Assembly: GCF_016765795.1 (NCBI RefSeq)
Contig: NZ_JAESVP010000009.1
Coordinates: 62,001 to 126,000 of the forward strand
Origin: Fuscibacter oryzae
GTDB lineage: Bacteria > Pseudomonadota > Alphaproteobacteria > Rhodobacterales > Rhodobacteraceae
DNA: 64,000 bases
Direction: 5' to 3'
Below the pieces are notes generated by a model. It had not been told where the DNA came from, did no database searches, and saw only the letters and a program-made list of their open reading frames with translations. Shown here piece after piece: positions 54,023 through 62,939 of this stretch (its first letter is position 1; every line of letters begins with the position of its first letter). The position numbers were made by a program, and so were the translations under genes.

Positions 54023-54527
54023 ACCCAAAGGGTGTGAAATCAGGGGGCTTGACCGCCGCAGCCTGATCCTGATGCCGCTGGCGCTGGCCGCCTGCGGCTT
54101 TCAACCGACCTATGGGCCGGGTGGCGTGGCCGAAGGCTTGCGCGGCAAGGTGCGGGTCAATGACCCGACCGACAAGGACGCCTTCGATTTCGTGGACCGG
54201 ATCGAACAGCGCCTCAGCCGCCCGCGCGATCCGCGCTATGATCTGGCCTATACGATCAAGATCGAGCCGATTGGAGTCGGCTATACGCCCGACAACACCA
54301 TCACCCGCTATAACCTGACCGGCACCATCGACTGGACGCTGACCGACCATGCCAGCACCCAGCGTGTGACAGGCGGGCGGGTTGAAAACTTCACCTCATG
54401 GTCGGCGACCGGATCGACCGTGGCAGGCGTCGCGGCGGAAGAGGATGCACGGCGGCGGCTGATGATCATTCTGGCCGATGAGATCGTGCAGCGCATGCTG
54501 GCCACCGCCGGGGCGTGGATGAAATGA
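54009..54527 (+). CDS. lptE: LPS assembly lipoprotein LptE
   Basis: A 172-residue lipoprotein with the signal [16 protein letters not shown] (lipid Cys about 29) and the LptE pattern CGFQPTYGP right after. The rest is a small alpha/beta fold with [22 protein letters not shown] and [13 protein letters not shown]. It plugs the LptD barrel that inserts LPS in the outer membrane. The order leuS-lptE-holA is conserved. It overlaps leuS by 14 bp and holA by 4 bp. Confidence 0.94.
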   Translation: MSSREPKGCEIRGLDRRSLILMPLALAACGFQPTYGPGGVAEGLRGKVRVNDPTDKDAFDFVDRIEQRLSRPRDPRYDLAYTIKIEPIGVGYTPDNTITRYNLTGTIDWTLTDHASTQRVTGGRVENFTSWSATGSTVAGVAAEEDARRRLMIILADEIVQRMLATAGAWMK

Positions 54528-55537
54528 TCCTGAAGGGTGCCGAGGCCGCGCGGTATTGTGCGCGGCCCGATCCCGCCAAGGCCGGTCTGCTGATTTTTGG
54601 GGCCGATGCCATGCGGGTTGCGCTGAAACGGCAAGAGGCGATTGCCGCCCTGATCGGCCCGCTGGGTGAGGGCGAAATGCGGCTGTCGCGCATTTCTGGG
54701 GCGGAACTGCGCAAGGATGCCTCACTCTTGGCCGATGCCACGCGCGAGATCGGGTTTTTCCCCGGCCAGCGCGTTGCCTTTGTTGAGGATGCAACCGATA
54801 GCCTGACCGAAACCATTGGTGCGGCATTGAAAGACTGGCGGGCGGGCGATGCGGCGATTGTGGTGACCGCCGGGTCTCTTACCGCCAAGTCGACGTTGAA
54901 GACGCTGTTCGACAAGCATCCCCATGCCGTCAGCATCGGGCTTTATGATGAGCCGCCGGGGCGCGAGGAAATTGAAGACGCGCTCAAGAAATCCGGTCTG
55001 ACGCGGATTGAACCGGCAGCGATGGCCGACCTGACCACCTTGGCCCGCAGCCTTGACCCCGGCGACTTTCGCCAGACGCTGGACAAGATCGCGCTGTATA
55101 AATGGGGCGACGACAGCGCGCTGACCGCAACCGAGGTGGGGGCGATGGCGCCCGCCACGATCGAGGCCGAGGTGGACGATCTGATCAGCGCCGTGGCCGA
55201 CGGGCGGGCGGGCGTGATCGGCCCCCTGTTGCGGCGGCTGGAGGGGCAGGGCACCCTGCCCGTTACGCTGTGCATCATGGCGCTGCGCCATTTCCGCGTG
55301 CTTCATGCCGCAGCCAGCGACCCCGGTGGGGCTATGTCGGGCATTCAAAGGGCGAAAGTGAACTTTCGTCAGAAAGATGCGATGGGCCGGCAAGCGCAAG
55401 CTTGGGGCGTACGGGCGCTGGAAAAGGCGATTGCCCTGCTGGTCGATACCGACCTGACGCTGCGCTCTTCGACCAAGGCACCGCTGATGGCAGTGATGGA
55501 ACGCGCGCTGATCCGGCTGGCGATGATGCGGGGCTAG
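54524..55537 (+). CDS. holA: DNA polymerase III delta subunit
   Basis: A 337-residue clamp-loader subunit with three recognisable parts: an AAA+-like N-terminal domain (LLIFGADAMRVALKRQEAI about 22-40, AFVEDATDSLT about 82-92), a lid, and the collar domain (LPVTLCIMALRHFRVL about 243-258). It opens the beta clamp. ATG 54524 overlaps the lptE stop (ATGA); a GTG at 54515 would add three residues. Confidence 0.94.
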   Translation: MILKGAEAARYCARPDPAKAGLLIFGADAMRVALKRQEAIAALIGPLGEGEMRLSRISGAELRKDASLLADATREIGFFPGQRVAFVEDATDSLTETIGAALKDWRAGDAAIVVTAGSLTAKSTLKTLFDKHPHAVSIGLYDEPPGREEIEDALKKSGLTRIEPAAMADLTTLARSLDPGDFRQTLDKIALYKWGDDSALTATEVGAMAPATIEAEVDDLISAVADGRAGVIGPLLRRLEGQGTLPVTLCIMALRHFRVLHAAASDPGGAMSGIQRAKVNFRQKDAMGRQAQAWGVRALEKAIALLVDTDLTLRSSTKAPLMAVMERALIRLAMMRG

Positions 55538-55549
55538 GCAAGCGGGCCA

Positions 55550-55585
55550 TGCTGCGCAGCAATCTCGCCGAAAATGCTGCGCAGC
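55550..55585. repeat. Two copies of the palindrome GCTGCGCAGC
   Basis: The perfect 10-bp palindrome GCTGCGCAGC occurs at 55551-55560 and 55576-55585, each as part of ATGCTGCGCAGC, 25 bp apart. It lies between holA and the orphan ORF. The spacing of about two and a half helical turns could suit a protein binding site, but no known operator matches. Confidence 0.4.
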
Positions 55586-55639
55586 GCCATTTCTCGCAGA
55601 GCGCAGCAAGAGTTTGAGATTGACAGGAAAGATACCAGC

Positions 55640-55981
55640 ATGGCACGCACCCCCTCTCCGTTCGAAGCCTGCCTTGCCCCTTTGGTGCGGCTGGCAGTAA
55701 AGTTCCCCGATATGGAGGGTCAGGTGATCTGGTGGGAAGCCACCGGCTGGCAGGCACAGGAAGACGAAGAAGCGATGCTGGATGCCGAAGAGCTGGCTTT
55801 CTATGCCGAGGGCCTGCTGGCAGAAGGGTTCGGCCTGCATTGGCAGGCACTGGCCGAGATTGAGGCGCCATCAATTCCGATCCTGACCCGGCTGTTCTTT
55901 TGCGAAGGCGCGCTGCCAGACCTGCCCGCCCCCACGGCGGACTGGACCGTGCTGGCCCAGGGGCGTCACCCGGTCGCATAA
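55640..55981 (+). CDS. Hypothetical protein
   Basis: A 113-residue acidic protein that I do not recognise. ATG 55640 has AGGAAAG about 9 bases upstream. It is rich in Glu and Ala, contains two WW-type clusters (VIWWEATGWQ about 45-54, FGLHWQALAEIE) and has no signal peptide or membrane span. Codon use matches neighbours. It lies between holA and a GAF gene, all on the plus strand, and is separated from both. It may be an orphan or fast-evolving regulator. Confidence 0.6.
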   Translation: MARTPSPFEACLAPLVRLAVKFPDMEGQVIWWEATGWQAQEDEEAMLDAEELAFYAEGLLAEGFGLHWQALAEIEAPSIPILTRLFFCEGALPDLPAPTADWTVLAQGRHPVA

Positions 55982-56050
55982 GGTGCGGCTGCTCCGGCCT
56001 TGCAGCGCGAGCGCCCGCGTGATCGGATAGGGTAAACGGAGTTGTCCCTC

Positions 56051-56476
56051 ATGTCTGCTGAAGCCGATCTGCACCACGCCTGTGCCGAACTTGGCACCAT
56101 CCTGTTCACCATAACCGTACTGGATCCAGCGCGCGCGCTGGTCTGGCGCAGCTATACCTCACATCCAACCGAATACCCGCAGCAAGGCACCAAGCCGCAG
56201 ACGCGCGATGAATGGTTCATCAACTGCATCGAGCAAAAGAACACTTTTGTCGCCAATACCGCGCCGGAATTTGCCAAGCATTTCTTTGACCACGAGCTGA
56301 TCACCTCGATGGGCCTTGGGTCTGCTTGCAATATTCCGGTCTGGGACGATCAGGGGGTGGTGCGGCTTACGGTGAATCTGTTGGCAGAGCCGGGCCATTT
56401 CACTCCCGGTAAACTGGCAAGCTATCACAAGCTGGTGGCAGCGGCGCGACCCGCCCTGCTGGCTGCTGCGGCCTGA
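56051..56476 (+). CDS. GAF-domain protein
   Basis: A 141-residue protein that looks like a stand-alone GAF domain: AEADLHHACAELGTILFTITVLD (about 3-25), VWRSYTSHPTEYP (about 31-43), and SMGLGSACNIPVWDDQGVVRLTVNLLAEPGHFTP over about 92-123. GAF domains bind small ligands. I chose ATG 56051, ten bases after GGAG; TTG 56042 lies too close to it. The stop shares a base with the LysR gene (TGATG), so the two are coupled and the GAF protein may sense a ligand for the same pathway. Confidence 0.75.
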   Translation: MSAEADLHHACAELGTILFTITVLDPARALVWRSYTSHPTEYPQQGTKPQTRDEWFINCIEQKNTFVANTAPEFAKHFFDHELITSMGLGSACNIPVWDDQGVVRLTVNLLAEPGHFTPGKLASYHKLVAAARPALLAAAA

Positions 56477-57375
56477 TGGCCTTCACCCTGCGCCAGTTGC
56501 AGTTTTTTGTCGCTGCGGCAGAGGCAGGGTCAGTCTCTGGCGCAGCGCGACAGCTTTCCATCTCTCAATCTTCGGTCACCGAGGCGATCCGTGCGCTGGA
56601 GGATGATCTGGGGGTCGAGCTGTTCGAGAGGCAAGCGCGCGGCTTGCTGATCACGCACAAGGGCAGCGCTTTTCTGCGTCATGCCCGGCAGATCCTGTCG
56701 GATGTGGCGACTGCCCGCACCACATTCCGCGATGAGGCCCCGGTGACGGGCCGTCTGTCGCTGGGGGTGACCAGCCTTGTCGCGGGCTATGTGCTGTCCG
56801 ACATCCTGCAACGCTTTCGCCGCGCCTTTCCGCAAGTGGAACTGAACGTGATCGAGGATTCGGGCGATTATCTGCAACATCTGCTGATCGGGGGAGAGCT
56901 GGATGTGGCCGTGCTTCTGACCTCCTCGGTCAAAGACCGCATGGCGATGCATGTCGAAACGCTGCTCGTCTCACCCTATCGGCTATGGCTGCCGCTGGGG
57001 CACCCCTTGGCCGATCAGGAATCGATCGCGCTGGACGAGTTGGCGGGCCAGCCGCTGATCCAGCTGATGGTGGATGAGATCGAGGAATCGACCCGCCGCC
57101 TGATGGGGGCCTTGGCCGTCAAACCCAAGATCGCCTTTCGCACCCGCAGTGTGGAGGCCGTACGCAGCCTTGTGGCCACCGGCGCGGGGTTGGCGATTCT
57201 GCCCAGCCTGGTCTATCGCCCCTGGTCGCTGGAAGGCGACCGTATCGGCATCCGCGATGTTTCGGGCGACCTGCCTTCGGTTCAGGTCGGTCTGGCCTGG
57301 CGGCGCGGGGCGCCGCTGTCCACCCCGGCGCTGAACTTTGTCCGTTCGGCGCAAGACTCTCTGCCCGGCCACTGA
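56476..57375 (+). CDS. LysR family transcriptional regulator
   Basis: A 299-residue regulator. The N-terminal winged helix (about 1-65) has TLRQLQFFVAAAEAGSVSGAARQL and LSISQSSVTEAIRALEDDLGVELFER. The substrate-binding domain (about 90-295) has TGRLSLGVTSLVAGYVLSDIL, GELDVAVLLTS and the GAGLAILPSLVYRPW segment typical of the CysB/LysR fold. It ends 126 bp before the ABC importer operon on the same strand. The palindrome at 57379-57393 is a candidate binding site. It probably controls that operon. Confidence 0.92.
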   Translation: MAFTLRQLQFFVAAAEAGSVSGAARQLSISQSSVTEAIRALEDDLGVELFERQARGLLITHKGSAFLRHARQILSDVATARTTFRDEAPVTGRLSLGVTSLVAGYVLSDILQRFRRAFPQVELNVIEDSGDYLQHLLIGGELDVAVLLTSSVKDRMAMHVETLLVSPYRLWLPLGHPLADQESIALDELAGQPLIQLMVDEIEESTRRLMGALAVKPKIAFRTRSVEAVRSLVATGAGLAILPSLVYRPWSLEGDRIGIRDVSGDLPSVQVGLAWRRGAPLSTPALNFVRSAQDSLPGH

Positions 57376-57378
57376 CCT

Positions 57379-57393
57379 ATCGGATTTACCGAT
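57379..57393. promoter_or_regulatory. Candidate LysR-type operator ATCGG-N5-CCGAT
   Basis: Perfect inverted repeat ATCGG ATTTA CCGAT, 4 bp after the LysR stop and 109 bp upstream of the importer operon start. It has the partly palindromic T-N11-A shape of LysR binding boxes. The regulator link is inferred from position. Confidence 0.45.
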
Positions 57394-57501
57394 GGAACGC
57401 ATCCGCGTTTTGTTATTGCGAAACTTCGGCAAGCCCCGCACTTTTGACACATGACCGGGAATCCGGCTGCGTTCTGGCGCGAAACCTCAGGGAGATTGCG
57501 G

Positions 57502-58653
57502 ATGAAAACCATGAAACTGATGGGCACCACGATTCTGGCACTGGCCGTTGGCCTTGGCCCGGCACTGGCCCAAATGACCGCCGTGGGCGAAGGCGAAGGC
57601 CAATTGGATATCGTGGCCTGGCCCGGCTATGTCGAACGCGGCGACACCGACAAAGCCTATGACTGGGTCACCAAGTTCGAGGCAGACACCGGCTGCAAAG
57701 TGAACGTCAAGACCGCCAACACCAGCGACGAGATGGTCGCGCTGATGAACGAGGGCGGGTTTGACCTTGTGACCGCCTCTGGTGACGCTTCCTTGCGTTT
57801 GGTCGCGGGCAAACGGGTGCAACCGATCAACACCGACCTGATCCCGTCCTGGGCCAAGGTCGATGCCCGGCTGAAAGATGCGCCGTGGTTCACTGTGGAC
57901 GGCGTGCATTACGGCGTGCCCTACCAATGGGGCCCGAACGTGCTGATGTACAACACCGATGTGTTCAAAGAAGCGCCCAAGTCGTGGTCGGTGGTGTTCG
58001 AGCCGCAAGACCTGCCCGACGGCAAGCCGAATGAAGGCCGGGTGCAGGCCTATGACGGCCCGATCTATATCGCCGATGCGGCGCTGTATCTGATGGCGCA
58101 CAAGCCGGAACTGGGCATCAAAAGCCCCTATCAGTTGAACGAAGATCAGTACAAGGCGGCGCTGGACCTGCTGCGCGGGCAGCGCAAGCTGGTGGGCCGC
58201 TATTGGCATGACGCCTATATCCAGATGGACGACTTCAAGAACGAAGGCGTCGTCGCCTCGTCCTCGTGGCCGTTCCAGGTGAACCTGCTGATCTCGGAAA
58301 AGCAGCCCATCGCCTCGACCATTCCAGAAGAAGGCGCGACCGGCTGGGCCGACACCACCATGCTGCACGCCGAAGCGGCGCACCCCAACTGCGCCTACAA
58401 ATGGATGGAGCATACGCTGAATTCGAACCTGCAATCCGACCTGTCCACCTGGTTCGGGTCGAACCCGGTGGTGCCAGAGGCCTGCACCGACAAGTCGGGC
58501 ATGCAGACCAAGGAAGGCTGCACCGCGAACGGCATGGATGATTTCGAGAAGATCCACTTCTGGACCACGCCGACCGCCAAGTGTGAACAGGGCGAGTGTG
58601 TGCCCTATTATCGCTGGGTCTCGGATTACATCGCCGTGATCGGCGGGCGGTAA
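57502..58653 (+). CDS. Polyamine-type ABC importer, substrate-binding protein (PotD/YdcS family)
   Basis: A 383-residue periplasmic binding protein. Its signal peptide is MKTMKLMGTTILALAVGLGPALA. The mature part has the PotD-family pattern QLDIVAWPGYVERG (about 35-48), GGFDLVTASGDASLRLVAGKRVQPIN (within about 84-109), PYQWGPNVLMYNTDVF and WPFQVNLLISEKQPI. ATG 57502 has GGGAGA upstream. Together with the ATPase, two permeases and an aminoaldehyde dehydrogenase it mirrors E. coli ydcSTUV-patD. Putrescine or a related amine is the likely ligand, not proven. Confidence 0.9.
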   Translation: MKTMKLMGTTILALAVGLGPALAQMTAVGEGEGQLDIVAWPGYVERGDTDKAYDWVTKFEADTGCKVNVKTANTSDEMVALMNEGGFDLVTASGDASLRLVAGKRVQPINTDLIPSWAKVDARLKDAPWFTVDGVHYGVPYQWGPNVLMYNTDVFKEAPKSWSVVFEPQDLPDGKPNEGRVQAYDGPIYIADAALYLMAHKPELGIKSPYQLNEDQYKAALDLLRGQRKLVGRYWHDAYIQMDDFKNEGVVASSSWPFQVNLLISEKQPIASTIPEEGATGWADTTMLHAEAAHPNCAYKWMEHTLNSNLQSDLSTWFGSNPVVPEACTDKSGMQTKEGCTANGMDDFEKIHFWTTPTAKCEQGECVPYYRWVSDYIAVIGGR

Positions 58654-58713
58654 CGCCCTCACCCCCATCCTCTCTCCCCGAACGGGAGAGGGGAGGCACC
58701 CTTTCAACAAGCG

Positions 58714-58756
58714 CCTCACCCTGCCCTCTCCCCTTGGGGGAGAGGGCAGGGTGAGG
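58714..58756 (+). repeat. Perfect 20-bp-stem intergenic hairpin in the importer operon
   Basis: CCTCACCCTGCCCTCTCCCC, loop TTG, then the exact reverse complement (58737-58756). It is preceded by a shorter imperfect hairpin (CTCTCTCCCC...GGGAGAGGGG, about 58668-58695). Repeats of this CCTCACCC/CTCTCCCC type occur between genes in many proteobacteria. Between the binding protein and the ATPase it could lower downstream expression or protect upstream mRNA. Confidence 0.75.
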
Positions 58757-58775
58757 GATTAGCCGGACGACACCC

Positions 58776-59762
58776 ATGCCCGCCGCCGTAGAATTCGCCC
58801 AAGTAACCCGCCATTTCGGCAACGTCCGCGCCGTCGATGGCGTTGACCTGACCATCGCCGAAGGGTCGTTTTTCGCCATGCTTGGCCCGTCCGGCTCTGG
58901 CAAGACCACCTGCCTGCGGCTGATTTCGGGCTTTGAATCCCCCACCACGGGCACGATCCGCATCTTTGGCGAGGATGTCTCGACCACCCCGCCCCATCTG
59001 CGCAATGTGAACACCGTCTTTCAGGATTACGCCCTGTTTCCGCATATGAACGTGCGTGACAACGTGGCTTATGGGTTGATGGTCAAGGGCATCGGCAAGA
59101 CCCAACGCCATGAAAAGGCCGAGGAAATGCTGTCTCTGGTCAAGCTGTCGGGCTACGGCGACCGCAAGCCCGGCCAGCTTTCGGGCGGTCAGCGGCAGCG
59201 TGTGGCGCTGGCCCGTGCCTTGGTGAACGAACCCCGCGTTCTGCTGCTGGACGAACCCTTGGGTGCCTTGGACCTGAAGCTGCGCGAGGCGATGCAGGAT
59301 GAGTTGAAAGCCCTGCAACAGCGCCTTGGCATCACCTTTGTCTTTGTCACCCATGACCAGCACGAAGCCCTGTCGATGGCTGACAGTCTGGCCGTGTTCA
59401 ACGAAGGCAAGATTGCCCAGATCGGCACGCCCGAGGCGGTCTATAACCGCCCCGCCACCCGTTTCGTCGCCGATTTCGTCGGCTCGTCCAATGTGTTGCC
59501 CCCCGCCCTGACCCGCGCCCTTGGCGGGCCGGATGAATGGGCCAGCCTGCGGCCTGAGGTGACGCGCCTTGCAGCCACCGGCCCGGTGACAGCCACCGTC
59601 ACCGCCCTGCGCTATCTGGGCAGCGGCACCCGTGTGGTGCTGGATATGGGGGGCACAGAACTCGCGGCCATTGTTCCCGCCGGTCAGCCCCTGCCCGAAC
59701 CCGGCACGCAAACCGCCATCGCCTTCGATCCCGCCGCCCTGCACATCATGGCAGGTGCCTGA
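58776..59762 (+). CDS. Polyamine-type ABC importer, ATPase (PotA family)
   Basis: A 328-residue ABC ATPase. Walker A is GPSGSGKTT (37-45), the Q-loop is in [11 protein letters not shown] (about 83-93), the signature [15 protein letters not shown] (about 133-147) and Walker [13 protein letters not shown] (about 153-164), with the switch His in VFVTHDQ. A C-terminal TOBE regulatory domain (about 250-325) follows. It energises the two permeases encoded next. The stop shares a base with the start of the first permease gene. Confidence 0.94.
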   Translation: MPAAVEFAQVTRHFGNVRAVDGVDLTIAEGSFFAMLGPSGSGKTTCLRLISGFESPTTGTIRIFGEDVSTTPPHLRNVNTVFQDYALFPHMNVRDNVAYGLMVKGIGKTQRHEKAEEMLSLVKLSGYGDRKPGQLSGGQRQRVALARALVNEPRVLLLDEPLGALDLKLREAMQDELKALQQRLGITFVFVTHDQHEALSMADSLAVFNEGKIAQIGTPEAVYNRPATRFVADFVGSSNVLPPALTRALGGPDEWASLRPEVTRLAATGPVTATVTALRYLGSGTRVVLDMGGTELAAIVPAGQPLPEPGTQTAIAFDPAALHIMAGA

Positions 59763-60700
59763 TGCCCGCCCCCGCCATCATCCAACCCAAAGGCCTGTCT
59801 GATCGGCTGACCGCCCTGTTCTGGCGCCGCCCCCGCCTGCTGCTGGGCTTGCTGCTGGTCCCGCCGCTGTTTTGGCTGGGTGTGGTCTATCTCGGCTCGC
59901 TCTTCAGCCTTCTGATCCAGAGCTTCTACTCGATTGACGAGTTTTCCGGCATGGTCGTGCCGGAATTCACCCTGAAAACCTATGCCGAACTGTTTCGGGC
60001 CGCCAATCTTGACATCATCATCCGCACTCTGCTGATGGCCGCAGCCGTTACCCTTGGCGCGGCCCTGATCGCCTTTCCCATCGCCTATTACGCCGCCCGC
60101 TTCGCCAAGGGTCGCTGGAAGGCGGTGTTCTATCTGGGCATCATGCTGCCCTTATGGTCCAGCTATCTGGTCAAGGTCTATGCGTGGAAGCTGATCCTGG
60201 CGAAGGAAGGCATCGTCACCTGGGCCGCCGGCATCACCGGCACCTCCAGCCTGCTGGATGCCGTGCTGGCCCTGCCCGTCGTCGGCGGCGGGTCACTGTC
60301 CACCAGCTATATCGGCATGTTTCTGGTCTTCACCTATGTCTGGCTGCCCTACATGATCCTGCCGATGCAGGCATCACTGGAACGGGTGCCGACCTCAATG
60401 CTGGAGGCGTCGGCTGACCTTGGCGCAACCCGCGCGCAGACCTTTCGCACCGTGGTTCTGCCTCTGGCCATGCCGGGCGTGATCGCCGGGTCGATCTTTA
60501 CCTTTTCGCTGACCTTGGGCGATTACATCATTCCCCAGATCATCGGCAATTCAGCCAGCTTCATCGGCATGGCGGTGTATCAGTTGCAGGGCACCGCCGG
60601 GAACACGCCGCTTGCCGCCGCCTTTGCCGTGGTGCCGATCCTGATCATGCTGGCCTACCTTGGCTTTGCCAAACGCGCGGGGGCTTTCGATGCTCTCTGA
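59762..60700 (+). CDS. Polyamine-type ABC importer, permease (PotB family)
   Basis: A 312-residue inner-membrane permease with six spans. The binding-protein-dependent transport motif (EAA loop) is [26 protein letters not shown] (within about 209-234). [13 protein letters not shown] and the [20 protein letters not shown] segment are typical of PotB/YdcU. It pairs with the next permease, whose gene it overlaps by 11 bp. Confidence 0.93.
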   Translation: MPAPAIIQPKGLSDRLTALFWRRPRLLLGLLLVPPLFWLGVVYLGSLFSLLIQSFYSIDEFSGMVVPEFTLKTYAELFRAANLDIIIRTLLMAAAVTLGAALIAFPIAYYAARFAKGRWKAVFYLGIMLPLWSSYLVKVYAWKLILAKEGIVTWAAGITGTSSLLDAVLALPVVGGGSLSTSYIGMFLVFTYVWLPYMILPMQASLERVPTSMLEASADLGATRAQTFRTVVLPLAMPGVIAGSIFTFSLTLGDYIIPQIIGNSASFIGMAVYQLQGTAGNTPLAAAFAVVPILIMLAYLGFAKRAGAFDAL

Positions 60701-61496
60701 TCGCGCCTCGCTGTCCCTTCGCATAGCCGCCGGACTGGGCCTGTTGTTCCTGCACCTGCCCATCGCGCTGATCTTCCTCTACGCCTTCACCACCGAGGAG
60801 CGCAGCTATGCCTTCCCGCCCCCCGGCCTGACGACCAAATGGTTCGCCGTGGCGTGGCAGCGGCCCGACATCTGGGAGGCGTTCTGGCTGTCGCTACAAG
60901 TTGCCGCGATTGCAACCGCGCTGGCGCTGGTCCTCGGAACGCTGGTCTCTGCCGCCATGTCGAAAGCGCGGTTCTTTGGGCGCGAACAGATCAGCCTGCT
61001 GATCCTGCTGCCCATCGCCCTACCCGGCGTCATCACCGGCATCGCCCTGCGCACCGCCTTTGGCGAGATGGGGATTCCCTTTTCAACGCTGACCATCATC
61101 CTTGGCCATGCCACCTTCTGCATCGTCATCGTCTATAACAACGCCGTGGCCCGCTTTCGCCGGCTGTCGGGTGGCATACTGGAGGCAAGTGCAGACCTTG
61201 GCGCCAATGCCTTCCAGACCTTCCGCCATGTGCTGCTGCCCAACCTTGGCACCGCCCTTTTGGCGGGCGGGATGCTGGCCTTTGCCCTGTCGTTTGATGA
61301 GGTGATCGTGACCACCTTCACCGCTGGCCAGCAATCGACCATCCCGATCTGGATGCTCGAGGAACTGATCCGCCCGCGCCAGCGCCCCGTCACCAATGTG
61401 GTCGCCATGCTGGTGTTCGCCGCGACCTTCATTCCCATCCTGCTTGCCTATTACCTCACCCGCAACGGCTCTGACGTGGCCGGATCGGGGAAATAA
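60690..61496 (+). CDS. Polyamine-type ABC importer, permease (PotC family)
   Basis: A 268-residue second permease with six spans. It has [21 protein letters not shown] at the N-terminus, [18 protein letters not shown] (about 108-125) and the EAA loop [24 protein letters not shown] (within about 167-190), then [16 protein letters not shown] 60690 overlaps the preceding gene. It ends 12 bp before the dehydrogenase gene. Confidence 0.93.
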   Translation: MLSDRASLSLRIAAGLGLLFLHLPIALIFLYAFTTEERSYAFPPPGLTTKWFAVAWQRPDIWEAFWLSLQVAAIATALALVLGTLVSAAMSKARFFGREQISLLILLPIALPGVITGIALRTAFGEMGIPFSTLTIILGHATFCIVIVYNNAVARFRRLSGGILEASADLGANAFQTFRHVLLPNLGTALLAGGMLAFALSFDEVIVTTFTAGQQSTIPIWMLEELIRPRQRPVTNVVAMLVFAATFIPILLAYYLTRNGSDVAGSGK

Positions 61497-61508
61497 CCGG
61501 AGGAGCCC

Positions 61509-62939
61509 ATGACCATCGCCACCAATCTTCTGATCGGTTCCGCGCTAGAGGCCGGAACCGAAACGTCCGAGCCTGTCCTGAATCCGCGCACCGGCGGCCT
61601 GATTCTGGATGTGGCCGAGGCGTCCACCGGCCAAGTGGACCGTGCCGTTGCCGCCGCCCGCAAGGCCTTTGACCACTGGTCCCGCACGACACCTGCCGAA
61701 CGATCCGCCGCGCTATTGCGCATCGCCGACCGGATCGAAGCCGAGGCCGAGAGCTTTGCCGCATTGGAGGCGTTGAACTGCGGCAAGCCGATCAATGCCG
61801 CGCGCAACGACGAAATTCCCGCAATCGTCGATTGCTACCGCTTTTTCGCGGGTGCCGTGCGCACCCAGCACGGGGCGATTGCAGGAGAGTATCTTGCGGG
61901 CCATACCAGCATGATCCGTCGCGATCCGGTGGGGGTGGTGGCAAGCATCGCGCCATGGAACTATCCGCTGATGATGATGGCGTGGAAGCTGGCCCCCGCG
62001 ATTGGTGCGGGCAATACGGTGGTGTTCAAACCCAGCGAGCAGACGCCGCTGACCGCGCTGAAACTGGCGCGGATTCTGGCCGAGGAACTGCCCGAAGGTG
62101 TCGTCAACGTCGTCACCGGGCGGGGCCAGACGGTGGGCAACCATCTGATCAACCACCCCGGCGTCGATATGATCAGCCTGACGGGCGATGTGGCAACGGG
62201 CCGCAAGATGCTCGATGCCGCCGCCAAAACGGTCAAGCGCACGCATCTGGAACTGGGCGGCAAGGCCCCGGTTCTGGTGTTCGACGATGCCGATATCGCC
62301 TCGGTCGTCGAAGGGCTGCGAGCATTTTCCTTTTACAACGCGGGGCAGGATTGCACCGCCGCCTGCCGGGTTTATGCGGGCAAGAAGGTCTATGAAAACC
62401 TTGTGGCCGACCTGACCGCCGCCACCGCATCCATCACTCTGGGGGCTGCGGACGACACCTTGAACGAGATCCCGCCGCTGATCAGCCAACGTCAGCGCGA
62501 CCGGGTGGCCAGTTTCGTCAACCGCGCGCGCGAACTGAACCACATCAGCGTCACCACCGGCGGCGAGCCGATAGATCAGGGCTTCTACTATCGCCCCACC
62601 GTTATCGCTGGTGCCACCCAGGCCGATGAGATCGTGCGGCGAGAGGTGTTTGGCCCCGTCGTCTCGATCACGCCCTTTGACGATGTGGATCAGGCGGTTA
62701 CCTGGGCCAATGACAGCGATTATGGCCTGGCCTCATCCGTCTGGACGCGGGACGTAGGCCGCGCGATGGCAACGGCGGCGCGGTTGCGCTATGGCTGCAC
62801 CTGGATCAACACCCATTTCATGCTGGTGAACGAAATGCCTCATGGTGGGCTGAAGCAATCCGGCTATGGCAAGGACATGTCGTCTTACGCGCTGGAAGAT
62901 TACAGCGTCGTCCGCCACGTCATGGTAAAGCACGGCTAG
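61509..62939 (+). CDS. Aminobutyraldehyde/betaine-aldehyde dehydrogenase (PatD-like)
   Basis: A 476-residue NAD-dependent aldehyde dehydrogenase. The catalytic Glu is in [12 protein letters not shown] (about 247-258) and the Cys nucleophile in [13 protein letters not shown] (about 277-289). [23 protein letters not shown] (within about 153-176) is the cofactor region. NAGQDC rather than NQGQ(V)C recalls gamma-aminobutyraldehyde dehydrogenases (PatD). Its place at the end of a polyamine-type importer operon supports oxidation of an aminoaldehyde derived from putrescine. SD GGAGGAG precedes the ATG. The end overlaps the converging gene by 4 bp. Confidence 0.88.
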   Translation: MTIATNLLIGSALEAGTETSEPVLNPRTGGLILDVAEASTGQVDRAVAAARKAFDHWSRTTPAERSAALLRIADRIEAEAESFAALEALNCGKPINAARNDEIPAIVDCYRFFAGAVRTQHGAIAGEYLAGHTSMIRRDPVGVVASIAPWNYPLMMMAWKLAPAIGAGNTVVFKPSEQTPLTALKLARILAEELPEGVVNVVTGRGQTVGNHLINHPGVDMISLTGDVATGRKMLDAAAKTVKRTHLELGGKAPVLVFDDADIASVVEGLRAFSFYNAGQDCTAACRVYAGKKVYENLVADLTAATASITLGAADDTLNEIPPLISQRQRDRVASFVNRARELNHISVTTGGEPIDQGFYYRPTVIAGATQADEIVRREVFGPVVSITPFDDVDQAVTWANDSDYGLASSVWTRDVGRAMATAARLRYGCTWINTHFMLVNEMPHGGLKQSGYGKDMSSYALEDYSVVRHVMVKHG

